Below, one piece after another: positions 1 through 12,899 of a stretch of DNA of 64,000 nucleotides; position 1 is the stretch's first letter, and each line of letters begins with the position of its first letter. This stretch comes from Megalonaias nervosa (taxonomy: Eukaryota; Mollusca; Bivalvia; Unionida; Unionidae). The stretch is from NCBI GenBank assembly GCA_016617855.1, contig JAECUM010092839.1, positions 288,548 through 352,547 on the forward strand. The letters are read 5' to 3'. A program made the translations under genes and the position numbers. The notes under the pieces were generated by a model. The model did no database searches. It worked only from the letters and a program-made list of their open reading frames with translations, and was not told the origin of the DNA.

Positions 1-79
1 AGAATGTTAATGTATCTTATTACACAGTGTTACACTAATATACTGCATGACTTTGGAATTAAAGCAGCAAAATTTTGGG

Positions 80-1395
80 TAAACAAAAATGTGAAAGCAT
101 ATATTCACAATTCAGTGATGAATTTATAATTGAGTCACTTCAATTTCTGTTTGAATACAGTGTATCTATTAATTTAATGGAAATTACTACTTACCTAAAA
201 AATCAAGGCTAAAGGCACCGAAGTGGCACCAACATTTCCTATGCTAGTCTTGGGGTACTTGGAAGAGATATTATTTGACAGAATGAGGAATAAACATGGA
301 AAAGAATATTGGGGATTATTTGAGAAAAAACTTGACAAGATTTATAGACAACTGCCTCTTAGCATGGTCTAAACATGTTTCTTTTGAAGAATTCTTCGTG
401 GAATGTAATAACTTACATCAGCTTTAAAATTCACAAAAAAATGAGTTTAACATGTATTCATTTCCTGGGTATGCTTGTCAAATATCTGAATCCCATATTT
501 ATGCTGATATTTATAGTAAACTAAATAGTACACTTAGCTATCTCAGCTTTAAATCTTGTCATCCAAAACATAAAACTTCAAAAGTGAACATTCCTTTTAA
601 TCTTGCATCAGGAGTGACAATTTTAAAAGAAGAATATACAAATTAACAGAGACTTGCAAAATTACAGCAATATCTTTGCAGGCAAAACTACCGAGAGGAA
701 ATTATTGGTCAAGGAATACAAAGAGTGAAAAGAAATGGACTTATCAAGGGAGATAACCATGAAAAGATTAACCAATCCTTGAAAGGAATTCTTTTAATTA
801 CAATTTATAACCAACAGAACACTAATATCTTCCCAATGGTACAAACATGTGAACCATTACTTCCATGTAGTGATAAAATGAGGAACATTTTAGAACAAAT
901 GAAAATTTTTAATAGTAGTAATAGACAACTCAAAAAATTTGAAACAAATTCTTAACAGGTCTAAATTTAACTTCAGTGAAAGAGAGGTCCGGGTAACCAA
1001 AAGTTGTATGAGTAGATGCAAAACCTGTTCAAATATAATAGAAGGAAACACAAATTTATAATGTGTAAAGGAGGACATGGATTGCAATTAAAAAAAAATA
1101 TGATTTATGCATTGATATGTGCAAAATGTGAAACCTTTTATATTGGTCAAACAAAAAAATGAACTAAGAAAGAGAACTACAGTACATAGACATCAAACAA
1201 AAAAAAAAAGATCTTGTATTATTAAAAGTTAATTAACAGCTGCATAACTGTTCAGGAGGAAACTTCAAAGTCCTTCCCTTATGTAAATTATTTACCGATG
1301 ATGAATATTTAAAAGAAAATAAACTTTATTTCATACACACTCAACAACCAGATCTAACAGCTCAAAATAATTATTTAAGATTCTTGAAAAACTAA
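80..1395 (+). mobile_element. Decayed Penelope-like retroelement (RT end plus GIY-YIG endonuclease)
   Basis: Reading across frames on the plus strand gives pieces of a Penelope-type reverse transcriptase. Around 108-150 is a segment like FSDEFIIESLQFL. Around 215-262 is the GTxxAPTFxxLVLGYLEE block typical of these RTs. Around 540-600 is a block like HPKHKTSKVNIPF, which matches the region between RT and endonuclease in this family. Near 1100-1160 is ICAKCETFYIGQT, resembling the GIY-YIG nuclease motif with its upstream CxxC. Stops and frameshifts break every domain, so it is dead. It lies upstream of the first visible host exon, probably in an intron. Family assignment is by recalled motifs, not a search. 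Confidence 0.8.
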
Positions 1396-2495
1396 AACAA
1401 GATATTTTGTTCATTGTATCAATACACTGACACATTTTTATGACATGACGATGGAAAAACAATCTTGGTTGGTTTTATGGACCACACTATAAATTGTATC
1501 AATGTATTGACAAACTTTCAGAACTTTATTGAATGCATTTGTCTATTACTTTTTTTCATTAGGGATTGTGAAGGATTTTTTTATTTGTTTCTTCAGGCTT
1601 ACAGTTTTTATTTTGGAATGCAAAACAAAAACAATGACCTAAATGACATAATAATGATAACAAATTGTTTATTTTCAAAGATATTTTGAAAGTATAATGT
1701 ATCTTCCTGAAGAGCGACCACGATGATGATGCAAAAGCACTTGAAATAATAAAGGATGAACATAACTGATATCCTGTTAAATTTACAAATTCATTTCTGT
1801 ATGTGTATTTGTGAGTTGTATGCAACAAATAAGCCTACATAGAGAACTGTGATCACAGAATGTGCCACATATCAGGGCCTATGATTGCATAACAGTTCTC
1901 AACTTGAAAACTTTAAGTTTTGTTATGTATAAAGTTTCCATGGGGTTTAGTTTGCATACAGCTTCACAATAATAACATTTGAATGTGACCAAGCTTCCAT
2001 TCAGTGTATCAGTCCTTTTTCTTACATATAATAAGGTCTGGAAATTTTGATTAAGTTTTATATATTTTATGTATATGGAGTTAGGTCCTATATTCAGTTG
2101 ACATTGCACATTCAAATTAAGATTTTTGAAATATTTTTAAATATCCATCTCATGGCTTGTATGACAGCAATGAATTACAACTAGAACATTAAACACTAAA
2201 CGAAAATAAAATTATTTTTGAACACTTAATTTTCTTGACTTGTTTCCAGACTGAAAAGATTCTTAGGGTTTTAAATGTTAAAATTATGTTTCATCTTTTC
2301 TTATATCTCCACCTATGACAAAAATTGCAATGTTATCAGAAAATTGCAACAAAGACGAATGTAAAATTTCCATTGGAAAAGTCATTTGTTGAAATTTAGT
2401 ACCAGAAATTGGGGCCAGGATTACAGAGTTGCAAAGCCAGTTTGTTAACCACTGTTTCATCAAAAACTTAATTTACCCTATGCATCTCATTACAG
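1396..2495. other. Probable intron sequence, no feature seen
   Basis: AT-rich sequence between the Penelope remnant and the splice acceptor at 2495. Short ORFs here have no recognisable protein pattern. No RNA gene or ordered repeat was seen. Confidence 0.5.
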
Positions 2496-2643
2496 GATTG
2501 AAGGGGAGACACAGCGATTGGCTGGTAAAGCCAAAATGGAAAATAAACAAAGAGTTATTCCCCTTTGTTGGGATGATCAAATTCAAAAGGAAAATGTGAA
2601 AGTGATCCAAGCAAGAGAGAATAGAGAAGAGACAACAAGACTG
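2496..2643 (+). CDS. Internal coding exon of an unrecognised host gene
   Basis: A pyrimidine-containing acceptor (CATTACAG, ending 2495) is followed by 148 bases open in one frame and then a consensus donor GTAAGA at 2644. The exon starts with one base completing a codon and then reads as a charged, Q/E/K-rich peptide (starting IEGETQRLAGKAK, ending REETTRL). It ends on a codon boundary. The next exon at 4452 also begins in phase 0, so the two join in frame. It is too short to appear as a long ORF. I do not recognise the protein family. The composition suggests a helical cytoplasmic protein. Confidence 0.7.
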
Positions 2644-4451
2644 GTAAGAATTAGCTAGAATTAAAATGACATAAATGCGAATTAGAAAGTGAGACACTCA
2701 AAAAGTCGTAGTGAATAGCTTCTTAAATAAACTAGAAGTAAATATTCTCTAAATTGTGAAAATGAAAATTAATACAAACCTCTTGTCATAGTAGTAATTA
2801 GTGGTTAAACTATTAACTGATGCATCAATACTTTTTCCATATCAATACCCATATTGATACAAAAGGTGAAGAACTGATACAAAACTATACTTACACTATA
2901 CATGTTATTTTAAGTTTCAGCATTTGTCAATAATTATAAGTTGTTTGCCTTTTTATTCTTTAAGTTGAGAATTCAGTTAAGACAACTGTTACAGTTGTAT
3001 GCACTCATTTCTGTAAGATTAACAAAAAGAACTATTGACAGCACCAACTTGCATTCTACAAATTAACACAACATGGTTTGAACTCTCTTAGTTTGAATCT
3101 CTTCTTCCTAACATTTATGTTCTAATTATTTTCATCCCATCAGCCTGTTCAGCCAGTGATAAGAAATATCAGCATAAAGTTGACATTCCAGACTTGTTCT
3201 TTGTGTGTGATTGAAATACTTTACTGATTATTTAATAACCACATTTATACAAAACTTTTTTTTTTTTCTTATTGTGTCAACTTAGATTGAAGGCTACAAT
3301 TCCAGATGTCATGCACTGAAATATGTTACACTCAGATCTGTTTGGTGGTTATTGTTTGCTGAAGTCGAGGGTAAAACAACAACATTGAGTCAGAACTAGC
3401 TGTAGTTTATTAACTGCATGACACACAGTAAGCTTTCAATGAAAACTTGAACCAAATAGACAGAAAGCAAGTTTATCACAAGACTGGCTCTTGAATGATC
3501 TGTAACGTCATACAATGGGGAATAAGTTTGGAACATCTCCTTTTATATTGATATCTGTAATCAGCAACTGACCATGCTGACTGGATAAAAAAAAATTAGA
3601 ACAGAAAATTGGTGAGGGAGAAGATTCCAAAACACAGAAGTTATAGGAAGTTAACTTCATTCCAATTAATACTAACCTACCAAGACACACAACCATGCGT
3701 CATACTTCCACACATTAATTTCTTCCCACTTAACCAGCTATACATGAAAACCCAACTGTAACATGGTAGCTGGGATTCATAAATGTTCATTGTGTTGTGT
3801 GCTGAAGTTTGGTATAGTGAGTTATGATTCAAATTTGATGAATGTAAGAACAACTCAAGATAGTCTCATACTCAGTGTGAAGTAATCATTTTCAGTGTAA
3901 AAAAAGTAATTGATTATGATCTGTAAGCTATAGGTTTCTGAAACTTACCTAATTTAATTTTATCTGTTTATCAGTTTGGCCAATATTTTGAGTAGTGTGG
4001 GGGAACAATGGACATCAAAGTCAGAAACAGGAGCCATGATGTAACAATGTTATATCCAAATTTGTGTTATAGTGAGGCATGTTATAATGGGGTTCCCGAG
4101 CACCTATCAGCCTACTATCTGACAATGTACATCCCATCCCAGAGATAACAGTGGGTCTGGTTAGCTTGTTAAACTCACAATCAAACGTGGGGGTTAGAAT
4201 TTTGCCATCAGATTAGGATGCGTGTGCTGCCATGGTGTGTCCTTGGACAAGGCACTTTAATTGTCTGGACATGATATAATCTTCTTGTGTTGATGTGCTG
4301 TGAAACACCCAAAACCAGAAACATCCCATCCCACATACTATCCACTCATTACAAACTTGACATACCTAAATAGTTGCTACATACTCAGAAATATGGTTAG
4401 ACAAATTATTCACTATAGCGGTAACAAATATTTTTGTCTGTTTTGCTTCAG
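2644..4451 (+). other. Intron with an interspersed-repeat fragment
   Basis: Runs from donor GTAAGA at 2644 to acceptor TTTTGCTTCAG ending 4451. Around 4180-4310 is a segment containing GTGTCCTTGGACAAGGCAC, a phrase common in dispersed animal repeats, so a SINE-like fragment is likely there. Nothing else is supported. Confidence 0.55.
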
Positions 4452-5723
4452 AACCTCTGTGAAATGCATCCTGTAGTTTTTATGAAGCTGATCCCAGAAG
4501 AAAAGCATGTTCCAAGATTCAAGACTGGCACACGCTACATGGCCATCAATGATGATGGTTTTCAAGTTAAACAGAGGAAGAAAGCTGGTCCTGGTGCAGA
4601 TGGCAAACCTCAAGAGAACAAAATAACAGTCATCACCATTGAACATAGGACTGAGGAAGAGGAGAAGAAACTCCAGTCAATGACTGTCGATGATGTACTC
4701 AAAAAGGGAATTCCAAAGAAAGGAAACCAAAAGACAGGTAGTCAAAGTGGAAAATTAGTAAATGCTCAAGACCCTCTGCCAGATCTGGCTACTTTACTAT
4801 CTCAAGAGTTGCCAAGGGGAAAGGAAAATACTTTCACGTCAAGTAAAGGTAGCTTAGCAGAGTCATATTCAAGTAGCAGTAGTGTGGAAAATCCTCGGCA
4901 GCTTGTGATAAAACCCACACCACCTACATATAGCTTAAAACCGCAGCAAATGGATTTAAGTATCACAGCCAGCTTTTCTCATCAGAGTCCCTCACGACCC
5001 TCTAGTGAAACTATGCCTCGATCCCCAGTGCCAAATTCCAAATTTGTAAATCAGAATCGTGTAGGAAGTGGTAAGAGTGCCTCTCGAGGAAGTACAAGGA
5101 GTACCTCCTCAAAAACAGCTGCCAAATCCACATCTGGCTCCATGCCAAATGTTCCTCCATTTAGTGGGAAAATTGAGACAGAGTACATCCAGATATCAGC
5201 ACCTGTAAAAATTCCAAACCTTGCACCAGTTAAGAAATCAACAGACTATATAACACAGTCCATGACAAATGATGTCATTCGCCATGTTAGCCAACAAAAC
5301 AGGTCTCATTCTGGAGTTGCACAGGTTAAGAAACAGTCAGACTATATGACACACTCCATGACAAATGATGTTATTCGCCAACAAAACAGGTCTCACTCAG
5401 GAGTTCGTGAACCTCTCCCATCTCCAGAGCCAAATTATCAAGGAGACTCTGGAGAAATAACACAGCAGAGTCCTCCTCCTACTCCAATCAAACCAATCAT
5501 GCCATCCCTGTCTATTAATATACCTACAGCAGAAATCTACCCTGAAACAGGGCTAGAAATGCCACACCAGGGTGAGGTCACTCCTCAAAACCAGAGGGCA
5601 AGAAATGCAAGGGATGCTCAGATAGATCAGATAACAGATCTTCTTGTGGATGCGATAATTGATCCAAGTTCAGAAGAAACCTTGATGGATGAAGAAAAGA
5701 CAGAAAATCAGATAACTTTATGA
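4452..5723 (+). CDS. Terminal coding exon of an unrecognised host gene, low-complexity C-terminus
   Basis: The reading frame is open from the acceptor at 4451 to TGA at 5721-5723, giving 423 residues. The first 90 residues are conserved-looking (HPVVFMKLIPEEKHVPRF, then an E/K-rich helix). The remainder is Ser/Pro/Thr/Gln-rich and probably disordered. About 259 residues in there is an internal duplication of ~30 residues: two copies sharing DYxTxSMTNDVIR and QQNRSHSGV. Codon use is ordinary and no stop interrupts it, so it is a live gene. The ATG at 4434 lies in the intron before the acceptor, so it should not be taken as the start. No catalytic motif, signal peptide or membrane segment is seen. 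Family not recognised. Confidence 0.8.
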   Translation, partial: NLCEMHPVVFMKLIPEEKHVPRFKTGTRYMAINDDGFQVKQRKKAGPGADGKPQENKITVITIEHRTEEEEKKLQSMTVDDVLKKGIPKKGNQKTGSQSGKLVNAQDPLPDLATLLSQELPRGKENTFTSSKGSLAESYSSSSSVENPRQLVIKPTPPTYSLKPQQMDLSITASFSHQSPSRPSSETMPRSPVPNSKFVNQNRVGSGKSASRGSTRSTSSKTAAKSTSGSMPNVPPFSGKIETEYIQISAPVKIPNLAPVKKSTDYITQSMTNDVIRHVSQQNRSHSGVAQVKKQSDYMTHSMTNDVIRQQNRSHSGVREPLPSPEPNYQGDSGEITQQSPPPTPIKPIMPSLSINIPTAEIYPETGLEMPHQGEVTPQNQRARNARDAQIDQITDLLVDAIIDPSSEETLMDEEKTENQITL

Positions 5724-6600
5724 TTTTTTTGTTTACTGACAGTGTTAGATTCAAATCAGATCTTTGCCTCATATGTAAAGAAATTCAGAGGGTTTTGTAC
5801 TTATTCATGTAACGTTAAAGATGATTATTTTGATGCAACAGTAAAGTGATACAGTACTCCCTCATTATGACACTGTCTGTGGGGCCCTTAGAGTATACAG
5901 TACCATCTGTTTTAAGACTAACTTGTACAAGTAATGAAGTACATTATACATTTAATCTTACTACATCTTAATGAAATGACGTCCATGACCATACTTACCT
6001 TGTAACAGAAGAGTGTTAAAGGCAGATATAGTGAGGGAGTGATGTAGATGTGTGTTTACTTTGATTCAGCTTGGACAGATGAATACAAAAAAGATCAGTA
6101 TCCATTTGTTAAATTAAGACATCATTGTTTTATATCTGCATGATTAGCAGAATTTGTTTATTTTTAATTACCAGAGTGAGCTTTACTCTTGCTTGTTAAG
6201 TTTGGAAATTTTGTGATACATGATGTGTAGTAGGCAATATTTAACTGTATATAAGTTTAAAGAACCTCACATGACATTTTTATAATTTATACCATTTTTA
6301 TTTCATTTTTATGAGATCAAACTTTATGGGCTAATCTGAATTATGCTTTACCAACCTGTAGAGAAACAAAACACATCTGGTAAAAATGAACCAAAGAAAC
6401 TGTGTAGTTTGGATCAGTGCACTTGGAAGAAAACTCTCAAAGCAAATTTACTGAGAGGCTCTGTTGGGGTATTTTCATCAGTAGTATATCCATTTTGTAA
6501 TATTGTTAGGCCTTTTGAGCATTTCATTTTGCTAAGGAAAGTGTTTCATTCCAGTTCATTTGACAGATAGGTTACCATAATAAAAGAGAGTAAGGTAACT
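5724..6600 (+). other. Probable 3' UTR of the host gene
   Basis: AT-rich sequence after the stop codon. A canonical AATAAA at 6579-6584 could direct cleavage shortly downstream. The short ORF at 6343-6570 inside it has no recognisable pattern. Confidence 0.45.
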
Positions 6601-6699
6601 TGATGGCAAGATATTAAAGTTGCCAGTATCCTCCATTTTTTTTGTTTTTCAAATCAAATTATGATGTTGTCTGTCCATCCAGTAAATTATTAAATTTAT

Positions 6700-7390
6700 T
6701 GTTAAGCCCATGATTTTGCAAATCTTGGAGAGATTTTGATGAAACAGTTCCCAGATATATATATGATAAGACTGTGTCTCATACCATAGTGAAGCCCCAT
6801 ATCAAACTTCAAGTTCACAGCAAGGAAAATAGCAAGTTAATGGCCTGAATCCTTGTTCAAGCTGCAGCTTTTGAAATGCTGAGGATATTTTGATCAGACT
6901 TTAGCTAGATATATATTATGACTAGATGGTATGTCAAAGCACACCACAGCCTCACCACCTACCTCAAGGCCAAGGTCATTGCTGGGAAATTGTAAATCGA
7001 TGACCCCCTTCTTTGTCCAGGTATAAACTTGTAACCACTTAGATATTTCAGTAAACTTTTAGCCACATGTATGTCATGACTATGGTGTGTTGCATGTCAC
7101 AGCCTCATCCTATACCCTTAATGTCACAGCAAGGGAAAATATAAACCATTGACTTATATAAACATTGAACCAATGAAAATATTTTAAAGAAACTTTAGTC
7201 CTTTGTATATTGTTAACTAGATGCAATGTCACATGTTACAGGTGCCTTTTGTCTCAAGGTTGAGGTCACATAAAATAAGAATAAACCCAGTGAATGAATA
7301 TCCTTCACAGATTTGGAATGAAACTTGAGCCACTCGCATATTAACTCTTTAATATTTTCTTGTTCAGGCTGTTTCATTCACAGAGATATT
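6700..7390. repeat. Diverged tandem repeats, unit ~165 bp, about four copies
   Basis: Recurring phrases: an aaacttt-agtc/gcc-a-gtatat block, a 'gatggtatgtca' block, a 'cacagcctca' block, then a 'tcaaggccaaggtca'-like block and 'aaaatataaacc'. Copies begin near 6730, 6895, 7055 and 7190. Divergence is high, so the array is old. Confidence 0.55.
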
Positions 7391-7689
7391 TTTTATCCAA
7401 ATATTTATGTCCACAAGATTTCAAGTTCCTGACAAATTTGTTCACATACACAGCAAAGTACATGTATGTTTTTATAAGTGTCATAGATTCATGAGTAACA
7501 TATAGCAACTCAACTTGCATTTCATTGTCTTGACATTTCAGTGAATTGTTTTAAGATTCATGATTTTTTTTTGCATCATTGATCAGTTGTTTTTGAAGTT
7601 TGTTTTGTTGTAATATCCCAGATCCTAGTAGTAGTAACATGTGCAAAATTCAATTTAGTATCCATGTTTTTATTAGCTCACCTTGCTGT

Positions 7690-8820
7690 GAGATCATGCA
7701 TCTGTCAACAATCGCTATTTTCGATCTCTTATCAAGAACCACTGGACCAATTTTAACAATCTTGGCATGAAGGGTTTTCAAGTTTGCAAAATTGATGCCA
7801 ATCTTCCATTAAGTATGGCAACCATTTCCAATACAAAACAAACCTTTCACAAACACCACTCAAAAGAATTTGAACAGTTAGATATGATGACCCCAGTTAC
7901 TAATGTGGAAAAATCATTAAATGAAGACTTGTTTAAAACTGTTAAGAAAAATTTGACAATATTTGACAGAAAGTATCCTGGCATAATTAGCTTTCATTTA
8001 TATACCATTTATACCAGTCCACCATCAAATATGGCTGCCGTTATAAAAAATGTCAAAACCTTCAAATGTCTTCCTTGCAAAACCTGCTGAACATAACTGT
8101 ACCAAATTTTAAAGAAAACATCCAACCAAAAAGGGGATTCAGTATTGTACAAAAAATGTCAACCTGCCGTCAAAAGTAGCTGCTGTTACTAATAACAGAA
8201 AAACCTGAAAGTGACTTCAATAAAACTGCTCTGGAGAACTTGACCAAATCTGACTGCACACATGACTGCTGTTACCAAAAAAAAAGAAAGCATTTTATCA
8301 ACTTTTTCTCAACAACCATTCAATAAAATATGACCAAATTTCACAGAAAGCATCTAGGAAGAGTATGATTCAAATTTCTATAAGTTATACTGATCTGCCA
8401 TCAAATATTGCCACTGTTACTAATAATAGAAAACATTTAAACATCTTCTCAGAGAAGTTCTAAATATAATTTAATCAGATTTGATAGAAATTATTGCCAT
8501 ATAAAGGGTTTTTAATTTTTTTGCAAATTATGCCAGTCTGCCATCAAATATAGCAATCTTTGCAAAAAAGAGGAAAACCTTTAATCAACTACTTCGGAAA
8601 AACCACTTGATAGAATTCAGCCAAACTGACAGAAAGCATCCTGGTATTGATAAAGTTCAGATGTGAACAAAATTTGCATATCCACCATCAAATATGGCCA
8701 CCATTGCTAAAAGCAGAAAAACAATTAACTTATTATCAAAACCTACTCAACATAATTTTACAAATTTTGACAGTAGGCATCTTGCCTTAAAGACATTTTA
8801 CAGGGATTCCAATAACAAAT
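7690..8820. repeat. Diverged tandem repeats, unit ~140-150 bp
   Basis: Each unit has a 'ccatcaaatatggccacc'-like block followed by a 'aacagaaaaacctt' block and a 'tttgacagaaagcatcctgg' block. Instances of the first block are near 8022, 8163, 8263, 8397, 8540 and 8690, giving spacings of about 100-150 bases. The ORF at 7767-8090 is only an open stretch through these units. One isolated, degraded copy lies at about 9730-9920. Confidence 0.65.
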
Positions 8821-11800
8821 AAATTAGCAGGACTAGAGCAGGGGCAGAAACTCCCTTCTGGGGTATGAAATGGTGTTTGGGCATCAACTCGGGTTGGTCT
8901 GGCTTTCCTTGATCAAGAGATGTGAAATTTGTAAAAGGATCTATCTAAAAAAAAAAAAAGGTTTTTAAAAAATGTATGGGAGAACACAAGTCACCAGGTG
9001 ATAGAATAGTAAGGAAAATAAGCAAAATTGAGCTTTATGAATAACACACAACTAAATTCAAGAGTAAAATACTGTATATGTGCTGACAATGTACATATTA
9101 TAAATACATTACAGATCTGTTTCTAAATGAATTGAAGAAAGTAAACTCTCTTTCAGTAAATGTTTAATATATGTCACAATGTGTGCTGTATTCGTGTTAT
9201 ATTTTGTGTTCATCATGTGCTTGGATTTAGGTGAGACTGTGAGCACAATGTTTGACAAGTTCATCATTAGTATCGTTTAGAGTCCATTAGCTTGTTTATT
9301 ATGTCTATTTCATGCCATCATATCCAATCTGCATAAATTATAGAACTCTTATGATAATTTGTTACAAACTAGTTTTGGATTTTACTTAGCTAAAATCAAG
9401 CATGTGCCTTCTTTTAGTATTAGTACACAATCACCACTCTTGATCACAATTGATTGAGTATGAAAGGAAAGAGGCTGCATATTTATTGATCTCATTGACA
9501 GATTGAACTGTGTATTAGGTAAATGCTTTCAACAATGATGAATCAGAAAAACAAGCATCTTCTCAACTTAGATCAATCTGTATCAAATTGAAGATGTTAA
9601 AATTAATTAGATGAATCATCTGCACTAGAATATGGCAATGAATTATAAAACTTTTTAAAGGAACTTTCATGAAAATCTGGCTTTGTAGGCAACAATTACT
9701 GTGCAAATCATGAACTTCTATTGGAAACCCTGCAAATTTATAAAAATGGTGCCAGTCCTTCTTCAGACATGGTCACAAGGCTAAAAAAAGAAGAAACAAA
9801 TGTCTCAGCACTTTTATCTCATAAAATAATAATGCTCAAGAGAATTTGCTTAAAATTTGATAGAAAGCAAGCTGGCATAAAGGTCTTTCAGCATTGGATA
9901 GATGATGCAGATGTGCCGTCAGATAGTGATGAATGAAGTGTAGACTTATCGTTATTACTTTGGAAACCCTGTGGAATTGCTTGTGTCAAAACTTGGAGAT
10001 ATTTAGTATCATCCCAAAATTTCTAACAGACACTAAGAACTTTTTATTTGTTTTATTAATGTTTTTCTTTCTTTTATTTTCTTGGTATGACCCCTGGTGT
10101 GTTTTCTCTTATGGACCCCAAATACATCATTTAAATTAAAATGCACCAACCCTGCCAAGTCAGCACTAACATATATGTATCTTCTCTACTAGTTTGTAAA
10201 AACTAATTTCTGCAATCTTGCAATCGTTACATGTTAATTGCTATCAGATACTAATACAATATTCACAATTTACTTTTTATATTTCATTAGCTCATATCGG
10301 ATTTTGTATATAAAGATAGAATTTTAATACAGCTTAGCCATTTCTTTCCTGCCGCAGTGGTATACACAACCACAACCGTACTTATTATGATTACATGGAA
10401 GTATGCCAATGCATATGCACGTATTAATATGTAAAACTTTATTTCTTCTAAATGGGTCTGCTTTACATTTAGGACCATCATGAAGTTGATATTTCTTGAA
10501 AGACACAAACTCATGTGTCCTTAGGCAAACACATGACTCTTATTGCCTGATAAACCTAATCAAAGCCTTCTGGCAAAAACACTGAACCCAACCATATAAA
10601 AGAATGTTATTGTGTGTTTCTTATTTATACCAATCACAAAATATACCCATATATCCATTGTTCCTGATCGAAACAGAATTTGCATTTCAGAATTCAATTG
10701 CATTTCCCTGATTAAACTTATTCTACTTGACAGTTTATAGTCAAATGATGTCGGGAAATCAGATTTATACTTGCAATCAATACCTGGTTTGGTTGGGCTG
10801 AGCCAGCTTTAAGTAATTGTGCCTTAAAGGTTTTCAACCGTATGCTAAGCCCTTTCCAACATGCATAAGTTCTCATAAGGCACAGCCAGTGGTTCAGAGC
10901 CTCATATTTCTTTAAAAACCCTTTCCCTTACAATTGTTTTCCTGCTCTCCTAGATGTCTGTGAGATGAAGAAGAAAGCTTAATGCCCTTTCTAAAGATAA
11001 AGGTAGTTTGCCATTCAACAGCGATCATTATGATTCATTTTCAGCATCATTCTGTAGCTCCATCCCCTACAGAGATCTCAAGTCTCAGTCATACATGTGT
11101 TGGAGATGATCAAAAATAACTCTTATGCTCAGTTAGGGCTTTATGGTTCTCTTTGGCCACTTCAGAAGGGAGATATAAGGGTAGGAAATGTCTCCTCCCC
11201 TCCCCCCACTCTTAAGGGCTCTGCTGATATCTTGGCACCTACTATTTATATGTGGAGTCTCCAGGACCAAGGGGGCTTATCAGTCCTTTACTGAGAAGGA
11301 CTTTTCATTCATGATGATTAAGGTCCGAGCTATTGCTACTTTATGGACCTATCAAACATATTCTATGAAAGCTGTATTTTGGCCATCAATCACTACTTTC
11401 TCCTCCTTTCTTCAAACTAGTGCACAAGAGCAAAGGCATATTTTCTTTGGAGCCAACATTTGCATCAGAAAAAGTGTTGCAAGCTCATACCAACTTAACA
11501 GTAGTTGACATCGCTATAAGAGTGAGTATATTCTGGTTTTATACAAGTTGTTGAGACCATCAGCCTCCTACTACACTGGCAAATTCAGCAAATGCAACAG
11601 TAACATAATGTGTTGCTGATATTAAAATGTAGTTGGTGGGTAACACTAATTTTATTGATATAATACTTAATGTCACTATTGCCAGATTGCCTCGTCTCAT
11701 TATGCTCTGATGTCCCACAAGTAGTCTTGGTTCTTAAATCTTAAAAAAGGGGTAGGCTACTGTGCATGGGCCTAAGACATTGGTGGGTGAGCAGACAGCG

Positions 11801-12600
11801 TCCGTGATCATATCTGCATCTTTCTTGTTCTGGACTTTTAGAGTTTTCCATCTGATAAGAGGATAGAATTTTCTAATACAGACAATGATAATTTCCATCC
11901 TGAACATTTACGCAACACAGTACATCATTCAAATTAGTTTTACCCAGCCCCAAAACTACATTTTATATGAACCAATAAAGACTACTGAACAATTAAAAAA
12001 TCCAGAATTTTTATGAAAATTACAAACTTTTTGATCAATGATTACAGATTTTGGGTTTGGGTGTTGTCATATGTATTTTGATTATTTTGAGCACTTACTT
12101 TCTCAATAACCTAAACATGAATATTTATGCATCCTGCTTAGTTGGTTCATTTTCAGTGCCACTGTTCAGAAATACCAGAAGTAGGTCATAGTGACTTGCT
12201 TCTCCCACTTAAGGTACTAAATTGGTATTAAGCACAAGGCAGGCAGGTTAGAATGTACCATTGAATGAAACCCTAGTGAAATTTAAAAAACTGTTCTTGT
12301 TGCATTTTTTTTTTCTTCAGTTTAGACAGAAAGATAATTTTAAATATATTTTTTAATTATTTGAATTAGATTCTGATGGTGACAGTAAAACTGACATCTT
12401 GTAAGAAATATTTCTGCATCTTTGTCACTTTGTATATATTTAAACAAATATATAATCAGTATGTCTTGTACTTCATTGCTTTGCTTAAACAATAGTTTTG
12501 CATTTATCAGTGTTAGATTTTGATCAGTGGTGCAAGAAAGCCAGTTTGGTCAGGTATGCTGTACCATTAAGATATTTTTGCCAGTACATTTGTACTGTAA
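8821..12600. other. Intergenic, no gene seen
   Basis: Apart from a stray copy of the upstream repeat near 9730-9920 and short A/T runs, nothing is supported. Short ORFs at 9933, 10287, 11097 and 11188 lack recognisable protein patterns, splice structure or codon bias. Confidence 0.4.
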
Positions 12601-12610
12601 AAATGGGATC

Positions 12611-12639
12611 GGGGGGGTGGGGGGTGGGGGTGGGGGTGG
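12611..12639 (+). repeat. G-rich tract with G-quadruplex potential
   Basis: Runs of 7, 6, 5 and 5 guanines are separated by single T residues. This satisfies the usual pattern of four G runs with short loops. Its role is unknown. Confidence 0.6.
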
Positions 12640-12827
12640 TACCGTACCAGCAAGAGTTCAAATATACTTACACTACTTGCACCACTGATTTTGATACATC
12701 ATGAATGTACCATATATACTTGCTTAAAAGTCAAGTCAAAATGCAAACAACAAAGATCCAGATCTGCCATGGCATATATGCCTGTCAATCAGGGTCTATA
12801 TTGTTCGTTTTAATCATTACTCCTAAC

Positions 12828-12890
12828 AAACTGCAGAGACCCAGATCTGCCGATACATTATGCATTGGCAGATCTGGGTCTGTGCAGTTT
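12828..12890. repeat. Near-perfect hairpin, 24-bp arms, 15-nt loop
   Basis: Arm 12828-12851 and arm 12867-12890 are reverse complements with one mismatch. Both contain the core CCAGATCTGCC / GGCAGATCTGG. The same core recurs at about 12757, 13521, 13544 and 13621 in both orientations, so this is a local cluster of palindromic elements, possibly a MITE remnant. Confidence 0.6.
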
Positions 12891-12899
12891 GCAGTTGGA

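Noticed and set aside
7767..8090. 107-codon ORF as a gene
   Set aside because: Lies wholly within diverged tandem repeats, and its sequence echoes neighbouring units.
11188..11508. 106-codon ORF
   Set aside because: No recognisable pattern, no splice context and biased composition; likely chance.
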